A program made the position numbers and the translations under genes. From an uncultured Alistipes sp. (lineage in GTDB: Bacteria > Bacteroidota > Bacteroidia > Bacteroidales > Rikenellaceae): a stretch of 40,731 nt of DNA. The notes beneath the pieces were generated by a model. That model saw nothing but the letters and a program-made list of their open reading frames with translations. It did no database searches and had not been told where the DNA came from. The stretch covers positions 1 to 40,731 of the forward strand of contig CALBQR010000022.1 in assembly GCA_937899895.1 (NCBI GenBank), read 5' to 3'. Of this stretch, positions 24,613 to 31,108 are shown one piece after another. Positions within the stretch are counted from its first letter, which is position 1, and each line of letters starts with the position of its first letter.

Positions 24613-24653
24613 GCCGCAAGAAAGGGAGAGAAGAATACAAAGGGACTTGCGGC
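24613..24653 (+). promoter_or_regulatory. Hairpin in the fabD mRNA leader
   Basis: GCCGCAAG (24613-24620) pairs perfectly with CTTGCGGC (24646-24653) across a 25-base loop that is almost all purines and contains AAAGGGAGAGAAG. It lies wholly between the -7 box and the start codon and has no T run, so it is not a terminator. It is a candidate leader element of unknown role. Confidence 0.5.
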
Positions 24654-24689
24654 AGGGTAGATTTGTAATAAATTTAACATTCAAACGCA

Positions 24690-25574
24690 ATGAAAGCATT
24701 TGTATTCCCCGGCCAGGGCTCACAATTCTCTGGTATGGGTAAAGATCTCTATGAGAGTTCTCCCACAGCGAAAGAGCTTTTTGAAAAGGCTAACGAAATT
24801 CTCGGTTTCCGCATTACGGACATTATGTTTGCAGGTACTGACGAGGAGTTGAAACAGACCTTCGTAACCCAGCCTGCGGTATTCCTCCACTCGGTTATTA
24901 TGGCAAAGGTATTGGGCGAAGAGTTCAAGCCCGATATGGTTGCAGGTCATTCACTTGGCGAGTTTAGTGCGCTGGTTGCTGCTGGTGCGTTGGACTTCGA
25001 GGACGGTCTGCGTCTGGTGGCAAAGCGTGCTGCTGCGATGCAGAAGGCTTGCGAGGCTCAACCTTCGACTATGGCCGCAGTGTTGGGCCTTGATGATAAG
25101 ACGGTTGAGGATATCTGCGCCGAGGTTGATGGTGTGGTCGTTGCAGCTAACTACAACTGTCCCGGTCAGCTCGTTATTTCAGGCTCGATTGAGGCGGTCG
25201 ATGCCGCTTGCGAGAAGTTGAAGGCGGCAGGTGCGCGTCGCGCATTGCGTCTGCCCGTTGGCGGTGCATTCCACTCGCCGCTGATGGAGCCTGCGAAGGT
25301 CGAGCTTCAAGCAGCTATTGAGACTGCCGAGTTCAAGACTCCTATATGTCCTGTATATCAGAATGTTGATGCAAGGCCCTATACCGATCCCGAACAGATC
25401 AAGGCCAATCTTATTGCGCAGCTGACAGCTCCCGTACGTTGGACATATATCGTTGAGAATATGTTGGCTGATGGTGTAGATTCGTTTATGGAGCTGGGCC
25501 CCGGTGCAGTTCTTCAAGGTCTGATTAAGAAGGTTAATCGCGAAGTTGAGGCTACATCGAAGGCTACACTTTAA
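24690..25574 (+). CDS. fabD: Malonyl-CoA:ACP transacylase
   Basis: Cytoplasmic enzyme that loads malonyl groups onto acyl carrier protein for fatty acid elongation. The 294-residue length is standard. Motifs are FPGQGSQ (6-12), the nucleophile elbow AGHSLGEFSAL (Ser88), the arginine region and the catalytic His in GAFHSPLME (about 196-204). It stands alone between its structured leader and a strong terminator, not in a fab operon. PlsC, a consumer of acyl-ACP, diverges from it, and an acyl-ACP thioesterase gene lies 4 kb away. Confidence 0.96.
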   Translation: MKAFVFPGQGSQFSGMGKDLYESSPTAKELFEKANEILGFRITDIMFAGTDEELKQTFVTQPAVFLHSVIMAKVLGEEFKPDMVAGHSLGEFSALVAAGALDFEDGLRLVAKRAAAMQKACEAQPSTMAAVLGLDDKTVEDICAEVDGVVVAANYNCPGQLVISGSIEAVDAACEKLKAAGARRALRLPVGGAFHSPLMEPAKVELQAAIETAEFKTPICPVYQNVDARPYTDPEQIKANLIAQLTAPVRWTYIVENMLADGVDSFMELGPGAVLQGLIKKVNREVEATSKATL

Positions 25575-25634
25575 TTCTTCGCAAGTGTTCTTTTTGTCTA
25601 TTACTAAATAGGACTGAAAATAGAGCAAAAACGT

Positions 25635-25673
25635 CGCGGGAGGTCGGAAAACGATCTCTCGCGTCTGTTTTTT
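25635..25673 (+). terminator. Intrinsic terminator of fabD
   Basis: A 12-bp stem (25635-25646 with 25652-25663, two G-U pairs) and a GAAAA loop, followed by six T residues at 25668-25673. Confidence 0.85.
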
Positions 25674-25750
25674 ATGCGTTTAGCGCACAATTCCACATCG
25701 CGCTTTGTCGATTTCCAAGGTGTTAATTTGAAAAAATATTTTGTAATGGT

Positions 25751-25781
25751 ATTGCGTTTCTAAAAATCTTTATTAATTTTG
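25751..25781 (+). promoter_or_regulatory. Bacteroidota-type promoter for the ROK regulator
   Basis: ATTG (25751-25754), 19 bases, then TAATTTTG (25774-25781). The -7 box is exact and the -33 element is one base short of TTTG. The predicted leader is about 25 nt. Confidence 0.65.
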
Positions 25782-25813
25782 TTCTGTAAAGGTATAACCA
25801 AAAGCGACACTCT

Positions 25814-27040
25814 ATGACTTCATTGAAAGAGTTTTTCAATCAGCACGAGGACGACATAATGAAGGGGGTAACCCATAAAAACAGCCTCATTAAACGAAAT
25901 ATAATTGCCTATATGGCAGTACACGGACAGTGTACTTTGGCCGAGTTGACCAAGGAGTTGCATATCAGCGTGCCGACCATTACCAAATTGGTTCAGGAGT
26001 TGGTTCAGGAGGATATTGTGATGGATAACGGCAAGGTTGAGACCCCCGGTGGCCGCCGTCCCAATATCTTCGGTTTGGCCAATTCGGCAATCTATTTTGC
26101 AGGAGTCGAGATCGCTCGCGACTATATGCAGTTTGTGCTTACCGATCTGCAAAATAATGTAATACGTCAGCAGTGCGATGAGAATTTCGAGTTGCTTGAT
26201 ACGCCGCAATGTCTTGAAAAAATATGTAGCTCGATAACCGATTTTATTGATAATTGCGGTGTTGATCGCGGTAAAATTTTAGGAATTGGAGTCTGCATTG
26301 CTGGTCGTGTAAATCCCGATACGGGTTGCAGCTATAAATATTTCACATCATTCGACAGTTCTTTGCGCGCAATTATCGAGGAGCGTGTTGGAGTCCGTGT
26401 GTTGCTCGAAAATGATACCCGCGCCCGTTGTTTTGCCGAGTGTGCGCTGACCGATACGCCGAAGAACGATATGGTCTATCTCTATTTGGGACGAGGAGTT
26501 GCGATCGGAATCGTGATGAAGGGCGAGTTGTATTATGGCAAGAGTGGTTTCGCAGGCGAGTTTGGCCATACGCCATTCTTCGATAACGAGATCATCTGTT
26601 CGTGCGGCAAGAAGGGTTGCCTTGAAACCGAGGTGTCGGGTGTGGCTATCGAGCAGAAGATGGTACGAATGATCCGTTCGGGTGTCAATTCTATTTTGCG
26701 CGATAAGGTTGATAAGGAGGGCGTGGTGCATATTGACGATATTATTGATGCGGCGCGCAATGATGATAACCTCTCGATCGAATTGATTGAGGAAGCGGGC
26801 GAAAAGATTGGTAAGAGTGTAGCTTTTCTGATCAATATTTTCAATCCCGAAACGGTTGTTATTGGTGGTAATCTTGCCGAGGCGGGCGACTATCTGATGT
26901 TGCCTTTGAAATCGGCAACCAATAAATATTCGCTCAATTTGGTTTATAAAGATACCAAATTCCGCGTGTCGCAGCTCGATCAGACGGCAGGTGCGTGGGG
27001 CGTGGCGATGTTGATTCGCAATAAGATTATCGGCCTGTAA
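25814..27040 (+). CDS. ROK-family transcriptional regulator
   Basis: A 408-residue NagC/XylR/Mlc-type regulator, probably sugar-responsive. A MarR-like winged helix-turn-helix occupies about residues 28-75 (CTLAELTKELHISVPTITKLV), followed by the ROK sugar-binding fold. ROK hallmarks are LLENDTRA (197-204), EFGH (249-252) and the zinc site CSCGKKGCLE (Cys262, Cys264, Cys269). The N-terminal phosphate-binding DxGGT motif of ROK kinases is absent: the matching segment reads GVEIARDYMQ. It is therefore a regulator, not a glucokinase. It has its own promoter and is followed after three bases by a GNAT gene. No sugar-metabolism genes are adjacent, so its targets are elsewhere or it controls itself. 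Confidence 0.88.
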   Translation: MTSLKEFFNQHEDDIMKGVTHKNSLIKRNIIAYMAVHGQCTLAELTKELHISVPTITKLVQELVQEDIVMDNGKVETPGGRRPNIFGLANSAIYFAGVEIARDYMQFVLTDLQNNVIRQQCDENFELLDTPQCLEKICSSITDFIDNCGVDRGKILGIGVCIAGRVNPDTGCSYKYFTSFDSSLRAIIEERVGVRVLLENDTRARCFAECALTDTPKNDMVYLYLGRGVAIGIVMKGELYYGKSGFAGEFGHTPFFDNEIICSCGKKGCLETEVSGVAIEQKMVRMIRSGVNSILRDKVDKEGVVHIDDIIDAARNDDNLSIELIEEAGEKIGKSVAFLINIFNPETVVIGGNLAEAGDYLMLPLKSATNKYSLNLVYKDTKFRVSQLDQTAGAWGVAMLIRNKIIGL

Positions 27041-27043
27041 ATT

Positions 27044-27562
27044 ATGCTTTTACGCGGAAAAAATATTCATCTTCGTGCGCTCGAACCCGACGATGTCGAG
27101 GTGATGTACCGTTGGGAAAACGACCCTGCGGTGTGGGGCGTGAGCGGCACGGTGGCGCCCTTCTCGCGCGAGATTTTGCGCACGTTTATCGAGCAACAGC
27201 AGTACGACATTTGGCGCACGCACCAACTGCGTTTGGTCATTGCGCTCAACGATGACGATCGTGCGGTGGGTGCGGTCGATCTGTTCGACTTCGATCCGCT
27301 GAATCGACGTGCGGGTGTCGGGGTGTTGGTTGTCGATGAGGAGCGTGGTCGCGGACGAGCTTCGGAGGCGTTGGGTCTGTTGGTTGAATATGCACGTGAT
27401 GTTCTGATGCTCAATCAGTTGTATTGCGATATCGATACCGATAATGCAGCTTGTCGTGCTCTGTTTGCAGGTTGCGAATTCGAGGAGTGCGGCGTGCGTC
27501 GACGTTGGCGATTGACCGCAGACGGTTGGCACGATGTAGTGATGTTGCAGCGCCTATTCTAA
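27044..27562 (+). CDS. GNAT-family N-acetyltransferase (RimJ/RimL-like)
   Basis: Predicted acetyl-CoA-dependent acetyltransferase of 172 residues. The family pattern starts with LRALEPDDVEVMYRWENDPAVW. A core strand GVGVLV is followed by the CoA pyrophosphate loop EERGRGRASEAL (R/QxxGxG/A type) and the DTDNAACRALFAGCEFEECG segment typical of the RimJ/RimL and SpeG branch. Substrate cannot be told from sequence; N-terminal amines, polyamines and small amines are all known in this branch. It is co-transcribed with the ROK regulator (3-base gap) and ends before a bidirectional terminator. Confidence 0.82.
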   Translation: MLLRGKNIHLRALEPDDVEVMYRWENDPAVWGVSGTVAPFSREILRTFIEQQQYDIWRTHQLRLVIALNDDDRAVGAVDLFDFDPLNRRAGVGVLVVDEERGRGRASEALGLLVEYARDVLMLNQLYCDIDTDNAACRALFAGCEFEECGVRRRWRLTADGWHDVVMLQRLF

Positions 27563-27569
27563 GAAAATG

Positions 27570-27600
27570 AAAACCGCCTCGTTTGGGGCGGTTTTTATTT
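27570..27600. terminator. Bidirectional terminator between the GNAT gene and mltG
   Basis: A 9-bp stem (27570-27578 with 27587-27595) with T tract TTTTTATTT on plus and TTTTCATTTTC on minus, in a convergent gap. Confidence 0.85.
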
Positions 27601-27616
27601 GTAAAATATCAGATTT

Positions 27617-28630
27617 TTACTTATAAATCTTGCGTTTGTTCAGCTCCTTAGTGTAGGCGCGGGCGTTGCGCAGATGTTCGGTGTAGGTAGCGGCGAAGTT
27701 GTGATGACCGTCAAATGTGGGACGCGCACAGAAATATATATAGTTGTGTTTCTCGAAATTAAGCACACCGTCAATTGCTGCAATCGAGGGCATACAGATC
27801 GGCGAGGGGGGCAGTCCCTTGTTGCGGTAGGTGTTGTAGGGTGAATCGATACGCAGGTGCTTATGAAGGATTCGACGCAGTGTGAAATCACCCACGGCAT
27901 ACTTTACGGTCGGGTCGGCTTGCAAGGGCATACCCTTATTCAGTCGGTTGATGTAAACGCCTGCAACCGTGGCCATTTCGTCTGCTGCGCGGGTCTCTTC
28001 ATAGACGATCGAGGCCAACGTCATCACCTCCAAACGCGATAAACCACTACGTTTGCGTTTGGTGTCGCGGTTGGCCCAAAATGCCTCCGACTCCTTGTCC
28101 ATACGCTCGACAATCTGTTCGGGTGATACGGTCCAATAGAGTTCGTAGGTATTGGGAATAAACATCGAGAACATTGTCAGCGGATTTTTGTAACCATATT
28201 TTTTTGCCACCTCCTGATCGGTCAGCACCGCAGCGATTTCGACCGAGTCGGCGTCGATTTGACGAGCGAGCTTACCGGCCAATTGGGCTGGTGTTTTGGC
28301 ATTGTTGAAAGTTACATTTACGGGCGTCTGCATACCGAGTTTGATCATTCGCACGATCTCGATAACGTTCATTCCCTCGTCAAGAACGTAGTGCCCCGGC
28401 TTGTAGGTTTGTTCCAGATTGAGACGTTTGGCATAAATATCGAATGCCAAGTGATGTCCGATTTTGGGGCGGAGCGAATCGAGCAGAACGGCATAGTCCG
28501 AACGCTTCGAGAGAAAGATTTCTGCGCTCTGTTTCACGGCGTTACCCTTGAACGAGATGATGCCCCACACGGCTACGGCAGCCCCCATAGCGACCGCTGT
28601 GATGAATATCCAAATGAGTGTTTTTTTCAT
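27617..28630 (-). CDS. mltG: Endolytic murein transglycosylase MltG
   Basis: Inner-membrane lytic transglycosylase (YceG family) of 337 residues that cuts nascent glycan strands and sets their length. One N-terminal membrane anchor (about 5-25) leaves the rest periplasmic. A LysM-like part (about 75-105) precedes the catalytic domain. Motifs are LASIVYEETRAADE (205-218), LQADPTVKYA (236-245), and PYNTYRNKGLPPSPI. By position the catalytic glutamate (Glu218 in E. coli) should be Glu212. The first Glu of the usual SIVExE is Tyr210. Transcribed alone, from a -7 box that overlaps the SRP RNA promoter on the other strand. Confidence 0.92.
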   Translation of the reverse strand: MKKTLIWIFITAVAMGAAVAVWGIISFKGNAVKQSAEIFLSKRSDYAVLLDSLRPKIGHHLAFDIYAKRLNLEQTYKPGHYVLDEGMNVIEIVRMIKLGMQTPVNVTFNNAKTPAQLAGKLARQIDADSVEIAAVLTDQEVAKKYGYKNPLTMFSMFIPNTYELYWTVSPEQIVERMDKESEAFWANRDTKRKRSGLSRLEVMTLASIVYEETRAADEMATVAGVYINRLNKGMPLQADPTVKYAVGDFTLRRILHKHLRIDSPYNTYRNKGLPPSPICMPSIAAIDGVLNFEKHNYIYFCARPTFDGHHNFAATYTEHLRNARAYTKELNKRKIYK

Positions 28631-28645
28631 TTCGGTTGTAAATTT

Positions 28646-28676
28646 TTTGCAAATATAAGAAAAATCCGTACATTTG
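28646..28676 (+). promoter_or_regulatory. Consensus promoter of the SRP RNA gene
   Basis: TTTG (28646-28649), 19 bases, TACATTTG (28669-28676): an exact Bacteroidota TTTG-N19-TAnnTTTG promoter, with the RNA starting about 5 bases beyond. Confidence 0.82.
28650..28657 (-). promoter_or_regulatory. Putative -7 box for mltG
   Basis: The minus strand reads TATATTTG, an exact -7 match, 19 bases before the mltG start. It falls inside the spacer of the SRP RNA promoter. No -33 match is visible for it. Confidence 0.5.
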
Positions 28677-28680
28677 CACT

Positions 28681-28778
28681 CGGGTAAGTCTTATACGACC
28701 AGCTCCTGCTGAATCCCCCAGGCGCGGAAGCGAGCAAGGGTAGGTGGTTGTAGCGGTGCGATATAAGTAGCTTACCCT
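28681..28778 (+). ncRNA. ffs: Signal recognition particle RNA (4.5S-type, small bacterial SRP RNA)
   Basis: RNA of about 97 nt that binds Ffh to target nascent membrane proteins. The diagnostic apical hairpin is present: CGC-GGAA-GCG with the conserved GGAA tetraloop (around 28726-28735), flanked by the Ffh-binding asymmetric loop sides CCCCAGG and GAGCAAGGGTAGG. The ends pair: GGGTAAG (28682-28688) with CTTACCC (28771-28777), extended by CTTATA with TATAAG. An exact promoter lies just upstream and a T run (28778-28783) directly follows the closing helix, acting as terminator. There is no Alu domain, as expected for this phylum. Ffh and FtsY are not in the window. Confidence 0.93.
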
Positions 28779-28788
28779 TTTTTATTTT

Positions 28789-28824
28789 AATAGCCGTCGG
28801 GAGTGATCTCGGCGGCTATTTTGT
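28789..28824 (+). terminator. Second hairpin behind the SRP RNA
   Basis: AATAGCCGTCGG (28789-28800) pairs with CTCGGCGGCTATT (up to 28820) with G-U pairs, then TTTTGTTT. It can back up the SRP RNA terminator. On the minus strand, after the thioesterase gene, the tail is A-rich, so it would be a poor terminator there. Confidence 0.6.
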
Positions 28825-28830
28825 TTCGGG

Positions 28831-29553
28831 CTATTTCCACTCGAAGGTGGTGCGACAAGCGACCGTGCCTTCGTCGGTCGAAATCTCGAATTCCCAGCGA
28901 TCGCCTTCGTGTCGGTAGCCGATTGTCAGCTCCTGACCATAGCGGGTCTCGTTTAAGAAGTTGATATCGACTCTTACGGGACGATCCGTTTCGTGCAATT
29001 CGATGGGCAGACAATCGAGCATAAGATCGAAATATCGCAACGAATTTGTATGGCGATTGAAGTCGATATCGCTATACGCAACGCGATGTGTCATAGTGCC
29101 TTCCGCTTCGACAGCTGCCAATTTGCCCGCGCGCTCGATGGGCGGCTCCTCGTTCCAAACGGCGTCGTTGTGCTCGGCGATATAGCGCAGATCGACCGCA
29201 CGGCGCGTATTGAAATCGATCATCGACCATTGTGTCGTTGCGCGACCAAAAACCTCGCCCTCGCAATCAAGCACAAAGTTACGGGTGCTCATCGCGCGAC
29301 CATAGTCGCTTACCCACGTCGTAATATTATAAGGTGTATATTCTGCTGGACGGCGGTCGATTTCGACTGCCATACGCGAGAGTACCCATGAACGATTTTC
29401 GGGTTTCAGCACGCGAATACCGAAGCCTTTGCTATCGGCATCGAAACCTGCCACGTTAAGTGTTTTTGCAATCAGATTTGAGATCGACGCACGCAGTGTG
29501 AAGTCGACATCTTGCGGATCGACCTGATGGGGATATGTAGTTTTTGCTGCCAT
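28831..29553 (-). CDS. Acyl-ACP thioesterase
   Basis: Soluble double hot-dog enzyme of 240 residues that releases free fatty acids from acyl carrier protein. The second domain shows VAYSDIDFNRHTNSLRYFDLM, where the Asp-x-Asn-x-His core matches the catalytic Asn/His of plant FatA/FatB. The first domain has a conserved WVSDYGRAMSTRNF stretch. The start is set at 29553 (MAAKTTYPHQVDP) because the longer frame from 29601 would contain a -7 promoter box. It is a single gene between the SRP RNA and the MFS gene. Bacterial members have no settled physiological role, and chain-length preference is not predictable here. Confidence 0.88.
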   Translation of the reverse strand: MAAKTTYPHQVDPQDVDFTLRASISNLIAKTLNVAGFDADSKGFGIRVLKPENRSWVLSRMAVEIDRRPAEYTPYNITTWVSDYGRAMSTRNFVLDCEGEVFGRATTQWSMIDFNTRRAVDLRYIAEHNDAVWNEEPPIERAGKLAAVEAEGTMTHRVAYSDIDFNRHTNSLRYFDLMLDCLPIELHETDRPVRVDINFLNETRYGQELTIGYRHEGDRWEFEISTDEGTVACRTTFEWK

Positions 29554-29578
29554 AATTAGTTTGTGGGAGATTAACTCA

Positions 29579-29607
29579 CAAATGTAGCGATAATTCTTCA
29601 AACTTCA
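29579..29607 (-). promoter_or_regulatory. Putative promoter of the thioesterase gene
   Basis: The minus strand reads TTG (29605-29607), 18 bases, then TACATTTG (29579-29586). The -7 box is exact, 25 bases before the chosen start; the -33 part is partial. Confidence 0.5.
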
Positions 29608-29611
29608 ATAT

Positions 29612-29648
29612 AAAAAACGAGTGCAACCATACCTAATGGCTGCACTCG
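29612..29648 (-). terminator. Intrinsic terminator of the MFS transporter gene
   Basis: Stem CGAGTGCA (29618-29625) with TGCACTCG (29641-29648), extended inward by CCA/TGG after one mismatch. Six T residues follow on the minus strand (29612-29617). Confidence 0.88.
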
Positions 29649-29674
29649 CAGAGTTTTAGAACAGCGATTGTTCG

Positions 29675-31075
29675 TTATTTCTTCTCCTCAATGCCGTAAC
29701 CCTTGCGCTTGTCCTCGCGTTTGAGAAGCAATGCGAAGAGGATTGCAGTGAACGACAGAGCTGCAAAAATTACCATCGGGGTAGTGTAGTCGTACTTGTT
29801 GATAGTTGCGCCATCAAGCACCTGTGTACCTATGATGCAGTACTTATTCAGCACCCAGTTGATCAACAGAGGCACGCCCATCAAACCTACGTTCTGCAAC
29901 CAGAAGATCAGTGCGTAAGCCGAACCAAGCTTCTTGGGCTCAACGATCTTGGTTACTGCGGGCCACATTGCCGAGGGAACGAGCGAGAAGGCGATACCGA
30001 GCACAATCATCATTGCAACAGCAACCGCAACGCTGGTGATCTGCGGCATTGCAAATACCACGTGAACGAAGAACAACAGCACCGAGCCGATCAGCATCAG
30101 CGTAGCACCGCGACCAACCTTGTCATAGATGCCGCCGAAAATCGGGGTCAGCAGGATTGTGCCAAAGGGCAACATCGCGGGAATCCACGAAGCGTAGTCG
30201 AACTCAATGGGATACTTGTTGAACATAAAGTCGGTAGCATTCTTCAAGAAGGGGAACACTGCCGAGTAGAATACCAAGCAGAGAATTGCGATATACCAGA
30301 ATGCGGGCACCTTGATAATGCTTACGATATCGCGTACGCGGAAAGGCTCCTCCTGCTCCACGTTCGATTCGCTCTCCTCCTTATCCAGACGAGCGTCCAT
30401 AACGCAGAATACGAGGAAGGTAATCAGGCCGATGCACATAATTGCCAAACCGACCATCACGGGTGCCGAGATCTGGAAGTTGAACCACTTGGGCAACATC
30501 GGGCAGAGTACGAAAGCTGCTGCCGTGCCCAAACGAGCCGTAGCCACCTGCAAACCGAGCGCAAGAGCCAACTCACGGCCTGCAAACCAGCGAGCGATGA
30601 TGCGGGTAACGGTAATACCTGCGATCTCCGAGCCGAGGCAGAATGTCGCATAGCCCAACGAGATGTAGAGCAACGACGAGTGAATATTGCCCAGCCAAGG
30701 CAGCGTCTGTGCTGCAAAATCGGGATTCTGAACGGTGTACTCAATAACGAAATACTTGATAGCGACACCTGCCAACATCAGGCCTGTTGCCAATACACCG
30801 GTGAATTTCGTGCCCCACTTATCGAGGATGATACCACCGATAATGAGCATAAACAGAAATACGGTAAACCAACCGTACGAGAAGTTAAATACGCCAAAGT
30901 CCATCGAAGTCCAACCCAGACCACCGTCGGCAATCTCCTTTTCGAGGAGGGTTTTCAGCGGCGACATAATGTCCGAGATGAAGTAGGCGCACATCATTGT
31001 AAACGAAACGAGTGCAAGGACCGTCCAACGTGCGGTCTTCGATTCGCTCAGCTTTTTTTGAATTGCTTTTACCAT
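29675..31075 (-). CDS. Major facilitator superfamily transporter
   Basis: Polytopic inner-membrane carrier of 466 residues with about twelve predicted helices in two halves. A charged loop (about 228-250, DKEESESNVEQEEP) separates the halves. MFS signatures are visible: GGIILDKWGTKFTG (about 80-93, motif A of the first half) and GGIYDKVGRGATLM (about 313-326, the second-half repeat). The substrate is not evident; organic acids, sugars or nucleosides are all possible in this superfamily. It is 33 bases downstream of the large TPR gene without a promoter between, so both are likely on one message. Confidence 0.85.
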   Translation of the reverse strand: MVKAIQKKLSESKTARWTVLALVSFTMMCAYFISDIMSPLKTLLEKEIADGGLGWTSMDFGVFNFSYGWFTVFLFMLIIGGIILDKWGTKFTGVLATGLMLAGVAIKYFVIEYTVQNPDFAAQTLPWLGNIHSSLLYISLGYATFCLGSEIAGITVTRIIARWFAGRELALALGLQVATARLGTAAAFVLCPMLPKWFNFQISAPVMVGLAIMCIGLITFLVFCVMDARLDKEESESNVEQEEPFRVRDIVSIIKVPAFWYIAILCLVFYSAVFPFLKNATDFMFNKYPIEFDYASWIPAMLPFGTILLTPIFGGIYDKVGRGATLMLIGSVLLFFVHVVFAMPQITSVAVAVAMMIVLGIAFSLVPSAMWPAVTKIVEPKKLGSAYALIFWLQNVGLMGVPLLINWVLNKYCIIGTQVLDGATINKYDYTTPMVIFAALSFTAILFALLLKREDKRKGYGIEEKK

Positions 31076-31108
31076 TGTTTGTTTGAATTATTAGTTTGTT
31101 TTTGTTGT

